6,623 nucleotides of DNA from Flavobacterium psychrophilum (GCA_945869365.1 CAMBOW010000087.1:1-6623); one strand, 5' to 3'. Positions 1 to 6,048 are shown, counted from the stretch's first letter. Translations and numbers: made by a program. The notes: generated by a model not told the origin, from the letters alone.

Positions 1-1526
1 AAGAGGTCAATTAATTTTTGGAAGTTGTTTGATTTTAATTTTCTAAAACTTACACCAGAATTAAGCACGATGTTGTTGGCAATAGAGGAGTTTAAATACG
101 AACTTCCGCTCCATTGGCTATCCTCAACTCGGTCTTCATACAACACATATGCGCTTCGTTGTCCGCCGTTGATTATTTGATTGGTGTAGTACAGGTTTCG
201 CCAATTCAGTTGACCATCACCAATAAAATTATTCGCTGCAGTCGTAGCAGTAGGATTAGTATATCCTATAATGGTTACGTTGTCTGGCGCATAAGTAGGT
301 ACTGAATACGAGGGATCATTTAGGTAATAACTGGGTAAATTTTTGTAGTACGTTGGGTCGGGGTTGTTGGCTAACTGAAAGTCCAAGCGGCTATTTCCAA
401 CAAAACCGGTTTGGTAGGAAAGGTTCGTGTGTAGGTTTGTTTTGTCAGATATTTTCCAATAATGACTCAACATGTTGATGGGCTCTTCTATTTCTTTGTA
501 GCGAGAGTTTCTTTTTTCGCCTTCTTGCCAGCCCCAGAACGAGTTGTACTCAATGCCTTTCAATCGAGTTACTTCGGCGGTATTGGGAGAGCTTTTACCT
601 CTTTTGTTTTGGGAGTAAATAGAGGTGAAGTTAATGGAATGTCGTTCGTTTATTTTTTTCTCTACACTCGCAAAGATAGAATTAGCCGCATAATTGGTTC
701 CTTCGAAGAAACCTTCTTCAGCCCATCTTCTGGATGCCGACACCACAAACGCCCATCCATTTTTATTCATACCTGATGCGTGGGTAGCCATCGATCTCCA
801 GCTGTAGTTTGTGTTTGTTCCTGAGAATGAAATTCTTGATCCTTTTCTGTAACTGGATGCTCGGGTATTAATTTCTTGGGTTCCTAAAATTCCGCCAAAC
901 GTATAATCAGAAGGAGCAGAACCCATAGTGAATTCCTGATTTCGGGTAGCATCATTTAATCCTCCCCAATTGCTCCATTGCGGTCTTCCGTCATATATTT
1001 TATTCATGGACACCCCATTGATCATGGTGGTGCTGTATTCGTTATCTAACCCGCGGATTCGGAATCGTGCCTGACCCCAGTTGAATGCTGCCGCTTGTTG
1101 GAAGGCATCACGAGAGGCTTGCAACAAACCGGAGGTGCTTTCCGAGCCACTGTTGTCGTCACCCAAATCGCTTTCGGTTATGGTAACCAAAGCCAATTGT
1201 TGTTCTACCGTTTGGTCTTCTTGCGCAACCACAACGCCCAAATCAAGCATTTTGCCCGCAACAATCTCCACTTGTAGCAGTTGATCCCGGTAGCCGATTG
1301 TTTTCACCTGCAGCAATTGATTTCCTGCGGGAACATTCTCAATTGAAAACCGTCCATCTGAATCAGTGAGCTGGCTCAGGTTGGAGTTTGGAATGGATAC
1401 CACTACATTTTGAATTGCTTTTTGTGATTTCGAATCCACAATTTTTCCAGAGACTCCGGTTACTGATTGTGCGTAGAGGAAAACCACTTGTAGTACAAAA
1501 AATGTACTAAAAACAAGTTTTTTCAT
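1..1526 (-). CDS. TonB-dependent outer-membrane receptor, N-terminal part (runs off left edge)
   Basis: This is the first 508 codons of an outer-membrane active transporter; the C-terminal barrel lies beyond the window. Residues 1-20 (MKKLVFSTFFVLQVVFLYAQ) form a signal peptide. Residues about 25-100 look like a carboxypeptidase-regulatory-like domain, with GKIVDSKSQKAIQNV and TDSDGRFSIENVPAG as typical beta-sandwich signatures. LVTITESDL at 113-120 could be a TonB box. The plug spans about 130-225 and contains RFRIRGLDNEYSTTMINGV and FGGILGTQEINTRAS. From about 230 there are alternating aromatic/polar strands typical of the barrel. ATG 1526-1524 is chosen because it begins the signal peptide; its leader is A-rich without a clear Shine-Dalgarno site. 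The gene is divergent from a secreted phosphoesterase. No SusD-like partner is visible, and the substrate cannot be read from the sequence. The family is known to use TonB/ExbBD energy; the specific role is unknown. Confidence 0.93.
   Translation of the reverse strand, partial: MKKLVFSTFFVLQVVFLYAQSVTGVSGKIVDSKSQKAIQNVVVSIPNSNLSQLTDSDGRFSIENVPAGNQLLQVKTIGYRDQLLQVEIVAGKMLDLGVVVAQEDQTVEQQLALVTITESDLGDDNSGSESTSGLLQASRDAFQQAAAFNWGQARFRIRGLDNEYSTTMINGVSMNKIYDGRPQWSNWGGLNDATRNQEFTMGSAPSDYTFGGILGTQEINTRASSYRKGSRISFSGTNTNYSWRSMATHASGMNKNGWAFVVSASRRWAEEGFFEGTNYAANSIFASVEKKINERHSINFTSIYSQNKRGKSSPNTAEVTRLKGIEYNSFWGWQEGEKRNSRYKEIEEPINMLSHYWKISDKTNLHTNLSYQTGFVGNSRLDFQLANNPDPTYYKNLPSYYLNDPSYSVPTYAPDNVTIIGYTNPTATTAANNFIGDGQLNWRNLYYTNQIINGGQRSAYVLYEDRVEDSQWSGSSYLNSSIANNIVLNSGVSFRKLKSNNFQKLIDL
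1491..1509 (-). repeat. Perfect 7-bp inverted repeat in the receptor's signal-peptide codons
   Basis: TAGTACA and TGTACTA are separated by five A (five T on the coding strand). In the receptor mRNA this gives a 7-bp hairpin with a U5 loop starting about 17 bases after the start codon. It could affect early translation, or be chance in AT-rich signal-peptide codons. Confidence 0.5.
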
Positions 1527-1560
1527 AGATAATTTTTTACTGTTTATTTCTTAACGAAAG

Positions 1561-1568
1561 CAAATGTA
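1561..1568 (-). promoter_or_regulatory. Possible -7 element for the TonB-dependent receptor
   Basis: On the minus strand this reads TACATTTG, a full match to the Bacteroidota -7 consensus TAnnTTTG. It would place the transcription start near 1554-1556, giving a leader of about 30 bases before the receptor ATG. I see no good TTTG/TTG at the expected -33 spacing, so support is from the -7 element and position only. Confidence 0.45.
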
Positions 1569-1588
1569 CCTTTTAAATTATTATTATT

Positions 1589-1596
1589 TACTTTTG
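1589..1596 (+). promoter_or_regulatory. Possible -7 element for the plus-strand gene cluster
   Basis: TACTTTTG matches TAnnTTTG fully. The start of transcription would fall around 1601-1603, about 40 bases before the endonuclease-like gene. No clear TTTG/TTG lies at the -33 position, which falls on the opposing promoter's -7 element. It may serve the whole close-packed cluster to its right. Confidence 0.45.
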
Positions 1597-1601
1597 TTTC
1601 C

Positions 1602-1618
1602 AAGTTTGTAGCAAACTT
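1602..1618. promoter_or_regulatory. Perfect 7-bp inverted repeat in the divergent intergenic region
   Basis: AAGTTTG and CAAACTT flank a TAG spacer, giving a 17-base perfect palindrome. It sits at or just after the predicted plus-strand transcription start and upstream of the receptor promoter. It could be an operator for a dimeric regulator of both directions, or a stem-loop at the 5' end of the plus-strand mRNA. The symmetry is seen directly; both functions are inferred. Confidence 0.5.
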
Positions 1619-1641
1619 CATCATTCATTAACACCCTACTT

Positions 1642-2754
1642 ATGCGTATTTCGAAACCAATTGGCCTTTTTATTCTCTTTTTTGCGGTAGTTGCCACCAG
1701 CGCGCAGGAAAAAAAATTTGCAGTGCATACCGTTGCTTTTTACAACTTTGAGAATTTGTTTGACACCATTAATAACCCCAACAACGACGAAGAGTGGTTG
1801 CCCGAAGGCGCTCAAAATTGGACTTCCAAGAAGTATAAACAAAAACTACAAAACTTAGCCCAAGTACTGGTTCAAATAGGAACCGGAGAACAGCAAAAGG
1901 AACCCCCTACTTTTATTGGCGGATCTGAAATAGAAAACAGAGGCGTTTTAGAAGACTTAGTCAAAGAGCCTTTGTTGCAAAGCAGCGACTACGGCATCGT
2001 GCATTACGAATCGCCCGACAAACGGGGTATCGATGTGGCACTGTTGTACAAAAAGCAGCATTTTAGACCCATAAGCACCAAGAATATTCCGCTGATGGTC
2101 TACAGCAAAAAGGTTAAATCCAACGAAAAGGACAGCAAAGAAACCGAAGAAGACAAAGCCGATACCGACAAAATAGACTACGACACCAGCACAAGAATTT
2201 ACACCCGCGACATACTTTTAGTAACCGGGTATTTGGACGGGGATGAAATAAACATCTTGGTCAATCACTGGCCATCTCGATCGGGAGGCGAGAAAAAAAG
2301 TAGTCCATTTCGGGAAGAAGCCGGAAAACTCAACCGAAGAATTATTGATTCGATTTATAAAATCAATCCCAAAGCCAAAATCATTTCGATGGGCGATTTA
2401 AACGACGGCACCTACAACAAAAGTGTAAAAGAAGGCATTGGCGCCAAGCGCAAAAAAGAGGAAGTGCAGGAATTTGGCATTTATAACCCGTTTGAAGAAA
2501 TGTTTTACAAAGGAAACGCCTCCTTATTTTACCGCGACGCCGGAGATATTTTTGACCAAATTATGGTGTCTGAAACCTTAATCCAGAAAGACTATTCTTC
2601 CTACCGCTATTGGAAAGCCGGCATATACAACAAGCCCTTTATGATTCAAACCACTGGGCAATATAAAGGCTATCCGTTGCGTCATCAAGCCAATGAAATT
2701 GGGTACAGCGATCATTTTCCGGTCTATATTTACCTCATTAAACAAATGAATTAA
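1642..2754 (+). CDS. Secreted endonuclease/exonuclease/phosphatase family protein
   Basis: A 370-residue protein of the DNase I-like fold, which hydrolyses phosphodiester or phosphomonoester bonds with a divalent metal. Residues 1-20 are a signal peptide (hydrophobic core IGLFILFFAVVATSA, then QEKK), so it acts outside the cytoplasm. Family motifs in order are FYNFENLFD at 33-41, SEIEN at 95-99 (E96 the likely metal-binding Glu), GIDVALLY at 129-136, NHWPSR at 208-213 (catalytic-region N208, H209), GDLND at 251-255 (D252, N254), and YSDHFP at 355-360 (D357, H358). The catalytic set therefore looks complete. A very charged Lys/Glu/Asp stretch at about 155-178 interrupts the core and is probably a surface loop. 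The start is set by the signal peptide. Only 2 bases separate it from the next gene, suggesting translational coupling with a cytoplasmic enzyme of unrelated pathway. The substrate (DNA, RNA, nucleotide, sugar or lipid phosphate) is not determined. Confidence 0.91.
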   Translation: MRISKPIGLFILFFAVVATSAQEKKFAVHTVAFYNFENLFDTINNPNNDEEWLPEGAQNWTSKKYKQKLQNLAQVLVQIGTGEQQKEPPTFIGGSEIENRGVLEDLVKEPLLQSSDYGIVHYESPDKRGIDVALLYKKQHFRPISTKNIPLMVYSKKVKSNEKDSKETEEDKADTDKIDYDTSTRIYTRDILLVTGYLDGDEINILVNHWPSRSGGEKKSSPFREEAGKLNRRIIDSIYKINPKAKIISMGDLNDGTYNKSVKEGIGAKRKKEEVQEFGIYNPFEEMFYKGNASLFYRDAGDIFDQIMVSETLIQKDYSSYRYWKAGIYNKPFMIQTTGQYKGYPLRHQANEIGYSDHFPVYIYLIKQMN

Positions 2755-2756
2755 AC

Positions 2757-3293
2757 ATGGCCATTTCACCCCCATTCAATCTCAACCAATGGATTACCGA
2801 CAACCGGCATTTGCTCAAACCACCCGTGGGCAACAAAAACATCTATGTTGATTCTGGGGATTATATTGTGATGATTGTAGCTGGTCCCAATGCCCGAAAA
2901 GATTACCACTACAACGAAACCGAAGAATTATTTTACCAATTAGAAGGCTCGATCACGGTAGTGATTCAGGAAGACGGCCAACGCAAAGAAATGCAGCTAA
3001 AGGCCGGCGACATGTACTTGCATCCTGCTAAAGTGCCGCATTCCCCAGTGCGTTCAGAAAACTCCATCGGATTGGTGATAGAACGCAAACGTGCCGGCAA
3101 AGGCTTCACGGATGGCTTGCTATGGCACTGCGACAATTGCAATCATAAACTGTATGAGGTTTACTTTGAATTGCACAACATCGAGACCGATTTCTTGCCT
3201 CATTTCACCCACTTTTACAACAGCCAAGCCTTGAGAACGTGTAACGAATGTGGAACCGAAATGCCCACCGATCCAAGATACACCAAACCTTAA
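2757..3293 (+). CDS. nbaC: 3-hydroxyanthranilate 3,4-dioxygenase
   Basis: A 178-residue cupin enzyme, the usual length of the bacterial form. It opens the ring of 3-hydroxyanthranilate with O2 to give 2-amino-3-carboxymuconate semialdehyde, which closes to quinolinate for NAD synthesis or is degraded further. The Fe(II) ligands H51, E57 and H95 are present, as are substrate-site residues R47, R99 and E109. Two CxxC pairs, C125/C128 and C162/C165, form the rubredoxin-like second iron site found in bacterial enzymes; residue numbering nearly coincides with that of the characterised Cupriavidus enzyme. It is expected to be cytoplasmic. The ATG at 2757 gives the typical N-terminus FNLNQWITDN and lies 2 bases after the upstream stop. 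No other kynurenine-pathway gene (monooxygenase, kynureninase, tryptophan dioxygenase) is in the window. Identification is very secure; whether it serves biosynthesis or catabolism is not visible. Confidence 0.97.
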   Translation: MAISPPFNLNQWITDNRHLLKPPVGNKNIYVDSGDYIVMIVAGPNARKDYHYNETEELFYQLEGSITVVIQEDGQRKEMQLKAGDMYLHPAKVPHSPVRSENSIGLVIERKRAGKGFTDGLLWHCDNCNHKLYEVYFELHNIETDFLPHFTHFYNSQALRTCNECGTEMPTDPRYTKP

Positions 3294-3317
3294 ATTAAAA
3301 CGAAACAATACGATAAG

Positions 3318-4871
3318 ATGAATACACAAGCAGACCAATTTGGCATGAAAGCAGCTTTGGCGCAATTGGGCGTAAAAGACATAAACGAAGGCACATCAAC
3401 CGGCCAACATCAATTTTCAAACGGAACACTTTTAGAAAGTTATTCTCCCGTAGACGGACTATTAATAGGAAAAGTAAAACAATCCACACCCGAAGATTAC
3501 GAGCGCGCCATGCAAGCCGCTACCGCAGCTTTTAAAACCTTCAAAATGATGCCGGCTCCCCAACGCGGGGAATTGGTGCGTCAGTTTGGCGATAAATTAC
3601 GCAAACACAAAGAAGCCTTGGGCAAATTGGTTTCCTACGAAATGGGGAAATCCTTGCAAGAAGGCTATGGCGAAGTGCAAGAAATGATTGACATCTGTGA
3701 TTTTGCCGTGGGTTTATCGCGTCAGTTGCACGGGCTCACGATGCATTCAGAACGTCCGGGTCACCGCATGTATGAGCAATACCATTCGTTGGGCGTAGTG
3801 GGCATCATTTCGGCTTTTAACTTCCCAGTAGCTGTTTGGTCTTGGAACACCGCTTTGGCTTGGATTGCCGGCGATGTGTGCATCTGGAAACCTTCAGAAA
3901 AAACACCACTTTGTGGCATTGCCTGTCAAAATATTATTGCTGAGGTTTTGAAAGAAAACAACATGCCCGAAGGGATTTCTTGTTTGATCAATGGCGATTA
4001 CAAAATAGGCGAATTGATGACTGCCGATACCCGAGTGCCTTTGGTATCAGCCACTGGATCAACGCGTATGGGTAAACTAGTAGCCCAAGCGGTTGCTGGT
4101 CGATTGGGCAGGTCTTTATTAGAATTGGGCGGAAACAACGCCATCATTGTTACTCCCGATGCCGACATCAAAATGACGGTAATTGGCGCTGTTTTTGGCG
4201 CTGTTGGAACAGCAGGACAACGTTGTACTTCAACCCGTCGATTGATCATTCATGAAAGCATTTACGACAAAGTGCGTGATGCTATTGTGGGTGCTTACGG
4301 ACAATTGCGCATCGGAAATCCTTTAGACCAACACAACCACGTGGGTCCGCTGATTGATGTGCAAGCGGTTGAAGCCTACCAACGTGCTTTAGATCAAGTC
4401 GTGGCCGAAGGCGGAAAATTAATTGTGCCCGGCGGTGTGTTGAGTGGCGCCGGTTACGAGAGCGGTTGTTATGTAAAACCGGCGATTGCCGAAGCCCAAA
4501 ATCACTTCCAAATTGTACAACACGAAACCTTTGCTCCCGTTTTATACTTATTAAAATACAGCGGCGATGTAACCCAGGCCATCGAAATCCAAAATGGTGT
4601 GGCGCAAGGCTTGTCATCGGCGATCATGACAAACAACTTGAGAGAAGCCGAGGCGTTCTTGTCGGTTGCGGGTTCTGATTGTGGAATTGCCAATGTAAAT
4701 ATTGGGACTTCAGGTGCCGAAATTGGTGGCGCATTTGGTGGCGAAAAGGAAACTGGCGGCGGTCGCGAATCGGGTTCAGATGCTTGGAAAGTATACATGC
4801 GTAGACAAACCAATACCATTAATTATACTACAAGTTTGCCTTTGGCTCAAGGAATTAAGTTTGATTTGTAA
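3318..4871 (+). CDS. ALDH7-family aldehyde dehydrogenase (antiquitin-like; probable alpha-aminoadipate semialdehyde / piperideine-6-carboxylate dehydrogenase)
   Basis: A 517-residue NAD(P)+-dependent aldehyde dehydrogenase, full length for the family. The catalytic set is N168 (FNFP), K191 (WKPSE), GSTRMG at 247-252, E269 (LELGG), the nucleophile C303 in GQRCTS, and ETFAP at 403-407. Features special to ALDH7 are E119/E122 in EVQE followed by DIC, ERPGH at 145-149, R302 before the nucleophile, and the C-terminal run SGAEIGGAFGGEK, GGGRESGSDAWK, MRRQTNTINY, PLAQGIKF. In human ALDH7A1 a Glu and the Arg next to the catalytic Cys bind aminoadipate semialdehyde; E122 and R302 probably correspond. 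This favours lysine catabolism (amaB/pcd type). Its neighbour 24 bases upstream is a kynurenine enzyme, whose pathway normally uses an ALDH8-type enzyme for aminomuconate semialdehyde, so context and family point different ways. It is cytoplasmic, with no signal peptide. Family assignment is secure; the physiological substrate is inferred. Confidence 0.95.
   Translation: MNTQADQFGMKAALAQLGVKDINEGTSTGQHQFSNGTLLESYSPVDGLLIGKVKQSTPEDYERAMQAATAAFKTFKMMPAPQRGELVRQFGDKLRKHKEALGKLVSYEMGKSLQEGYGEVQEMIDICDFAVGLSRQLHGLTMHSERPGHRMYEQYHSLGVVGIISAFNFPVAVWSWNTALAWIAGDVCIWKPSEKTPLCGIACQNIIAEVLKENNMPEGISCLINGDYKIGELMTADTRVPLVSATGSTRMGKLVAQAVAGRLGRSLLELGGNNAIIVTPDADIKMTVIGAVFGAVGTAGQRCTSTRRLIIHESIYDKVRDAIVGAYGQLRIGNPLDQHNHVGPLIDVQAVEAYQRALDQVVAEGGKLIVPGGVLSGAGYESGCYVKPAIAEAQNHFQIVQHETFAPVLYLLKYSGDVTQAIEIQNGVAQGLSSAIMTNNLREAEAFLSVAGSDCGIANVNIGTSGAEIGGAFGGEKETGGGRESGSDAWKVYMRRQTNTINYTTSLPLAQGIKFDL
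4835..4863 (+). promoter_or_regulatory. Possible internal promoter for the lipoprotein gene
   Basis: TTTG at 4835-4838 is followed after 17 bases by TAAGTTTG at 4856-4863. This fits the Bacteroidota/Flavobacterium arrangement of TTG or TTTG, 17-23 bases, then TAnnTTTG. It lies in the last codons of the aldehyde dehydrogenase gene, so codon constraint (LPLAQGIKFDL) could have produced it by chance. The start would be near 4869-4871, about 14 bases before the lipoprotein ATG. Confidence 0.42.
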
Positions 4872-4883
4872 TCAAAAAAAAGG

Positions 4884-5255
4884 ATGAAAAAAGTACTGCT
4901 GTTGTGTTGTTTGCCTTTTCTATTTGCATCTACCTGCGAAGATTCTCCGCAAGACGATATTTACTGTACTACCGAGGCCCGCGCTGGATTGAACGTGCAA
5001 GTGCAATTGGCCGGCAGCAGTACTTTTGAAACCGAAGGTGTGAGTGTAACTGCTACAGAAGGCAGTTACAGTGAGTCGCTCAGCTTTTACACAGGCAGCA
5101 CTATTTTTTCAGGCGCCTACGAAAGACAAGGCACTTACATCATTACAGTGTCAAAACCAGGATATGTTACGTATACCTCGGCACCCATTACGGTAACGGC
5201 CGACGAATGCCATGTAATTTCCCAAACCTTAGTAGTCAATTTGATTCCCCAGTAA
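4884..5255 (+). CDS. Small putative lipoprotein with carboxypeptidase-regulatory-like domain
   Basis: A 123-residue envelope protein of no known specific function. Residues 1-17 (MKKVLLLCCLPFLFAST) form a lipoprotein-type signal, with C18 the likely lipidated Cys. The lipobox AST-C is loose but tolerable for Bacteroidota. The following EDSPQDD is acidic; acidic residues after the Cys resemble the surface-export signals described in some Bacteroidota, so surface exposure is possible. Residues about 35-121 look like a beta-sandwich of the carboxypeptidase-regulatory or related type: GVSVTATEG, GTYIITVSKPGYVTY, APITVTADECHV. C28 and C109 could form a disulfide. It begins 12 bases after the dehydrogenase stop, with AAAGG directly against the ATG, too close for normal Shine-Dalgarno spacing. 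A candidate promoter sits just upstream. No enzyme motif is seen. Function is unknown; lipoprotein status is likely. Confidence 0.82.
   Translation: MKKVLLLCCLPFLFASTCEDSPQDDIYCTTEARAGLNVQVQLAGSSTFETEGVSVTATEGSYSESLSFYTGSTIFSGAYERQGTYIITVSKPGYVTYTSAPITVTADECHVISQTLVVNLIPQ
5045..5070. repeat. Perfect 9-bp inverted repeat inside the lipoprotein gene
   Basis: TGTAACTGC and GCAGTTACA are separated by the 8 bases TACAGAAG, covering codons 54-62 of the lipoprotein gene. The mRNA could form a 9-bp stem (10 with a G-U pair). There is no T-run after it on either strand, so it is not an intrinsic terminator. Confidence 0.5.
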
Positions 5256-5270
5256 AGGGGTTGATTTTTT
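5247..5270 (+). terminator. Weak possible terminator after the lipoprotein gene
   Basis: CCCC (5247-5250) and GGGG (5257-5260) can pair around a 6-base loop that contains the end of the stop codon, followed by TTGATTTTTT. The stem has only 4 bp, all G-C, and the T-run is preceded by TTGA. It may cause partial termination before the next gene, but the case is weak. Confidence 0.3.
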
Positions 5271-5300
5271 CAGCCCATAACCCTTCTATATTCAGCCCAT
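5269..5300 (+). repeat. 10-bp direct repeat upstream of and overlapping the dehydrogenase start
   Basis: TTCAGCCCAT occurs at 5269-5278 and again at 5291-5300, a period of 22 bases (about two helix turns). The second copy includes the first two bases of the ATG of the short-chain dehydrogenase gene. The repeat is seen directly; a regulatory role or a small duplication origin is inferred. Confidence 0.5.
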
Positions 5301-6048
5301 GAAAACCATCCTCATTACAGGAGCTACCAGTGGAATTGGCCGAGCTACGGCAAGATTATTCGCCAAAAACCAATTTAAATTGGTGCTTTGCGGACGAAGA
5401 AATGACCGGTTGGAGGCCTTGCAACAGGAGTTGTCTGCCCATACGCAAGTGCATACCCTGTGTTTTGACGTGCGCGACAATGCAGCCGTTGTTGAAGCGA
5501 TAGTTTCTTTGCCAACCCCTTTTAACCAGATAGATATCCTATTAAATAATGCTGGAAACGCACATGGCCTTGATCCGATTCAAACGGGAAGCATCGCCGA
5601 TTGGGACGCCATGATTGACATCAACCTGAAAGGCTTATTGTATGTTTCAAAGGCCATTATCCCGCAGATGATAGATCGCCAAGCCGGTCACATTATTCAC
5701 ATTGGCTCCACCGCCGGCAAAGAAGTGTATCCCAACGGCAACGTATATTGCGCCACCAAACATGCCGTCGAAGCCTTGAATCATGCTATGCGCATGGATT
5801 TAAATCCCTTCGGCATAAAAGTGGGCGCCATCCATCCGGGCATGGTGGCCACCGAATTTTCGGAGGTGCGCTTTAAAGGCGATCAAGAACGTGCCGCCAA
5901 AGTATACCAAGGGTTTCAGCCCTTGCAACCCGAAGACATAGCCGACATCATACACTTTGTGCTCACTCGACCGTATCATGTGAATATAGCCGATTTAATT
6001 GTATTCAGCACCGCGCAAGCCAGCTCTACTTTGGTGAAACGAGATTAA
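5299..6048 (+). CDS. YdfG-like short-chain dehydrogenase/reductase (probable NADP-dependent 3-hydroxy acid dehydrogenase)
   Basis: A 249-residue classical short-chain dehydrogenase with one Rossmann domain. It shows the cofactor loop TGATSGIG at 7-14, GRR at 32-34 (basic residues favouring NADP), D57 in CFDV, NNAG at 83-86, N109, S137 in GSTAG, and the catalytic Y150 and K154 in YCATK, followed by HPGMVATEF at 179-187. The C-terminal VNIADLIVFSTAQASSTLV strongly recalls YdfG, which oxidises serine, allo-threonine and other 3-hydroxy acids with NADP in E. coli. Length and motif order match that family. It is cytoplasmic. The start ATG at 5299 sits directly at the Rossmann strand (MKTILITG), with no visible Shine-Dalgarno site. 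It follows the lipoprotein by 43 bases and precedes the AlbA_2-like gene by 11. The subfamily is likely; the exact substrate is inferred. Confidence 0.95.
   Translation: MKTILITGATSGIGRATARLFAKNQFKLVLCGRRNDRLEALQQELSAHTQVHTLCFDVRDNAAVVEAIVSLPTPFNQIDILLNNAGNAHGLDPIQTGSIADWDAMIDINLKGLLYVSKAIIPQMIDRQAGHIIHIGSTAGKEVYPNGNVYCATKHAVEALNHAMRMDLNPFGIKVGAIHPGMVATEFSEVRFKGDQERAAKVYQGFQPLQPEDIADIIHFVLTRPYHVNIADLIVFSTAQASSTLVKRD

Noticed and set aside
462..776. Plus-strand open frame of 104 codons
   Set aside because: It is antisense to the TonB-dependent receptor, whose minus-strand translation is clearly coherent across the region; the frame has no recognisable domain.
1636..1842. Minus-strand open frame at the start of the phosphoesterase gene
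   Set aside because: It overlaps the signal-peptide and FYNFENLFD region of the real gene, and its sequence resembles no known protein.
4282..4819. Two minus-strand open frames (4282-4617 and 4502-4819)
   Set aside because: Both lie antisense to the well-conserved aldehyde dehydrogenase and have low-complexity, Arg/Pro/Ser-rich shadow composition.
3318..4871. Calling the dehydrogenase a 2-aminomuconate semialdehyde dehydrogenase from its neighbour
   Set aside because: The C-terminal SGAEIGGAFGGEK and GGGRESGSDAWK motifs and the R302-C303 pair are ALDH7 hallmarks; context alone is not enough to override this.
5261..5294. Promoter for the short-chain dehydrogenase: TTG at 5261-5263 and TATATTCA at 5287-5294
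   Set aside because: TATATTCA misses the TTTG of the -7 consensus, the spacing is at the limit, and a start would fall at or inside the coding sequence.
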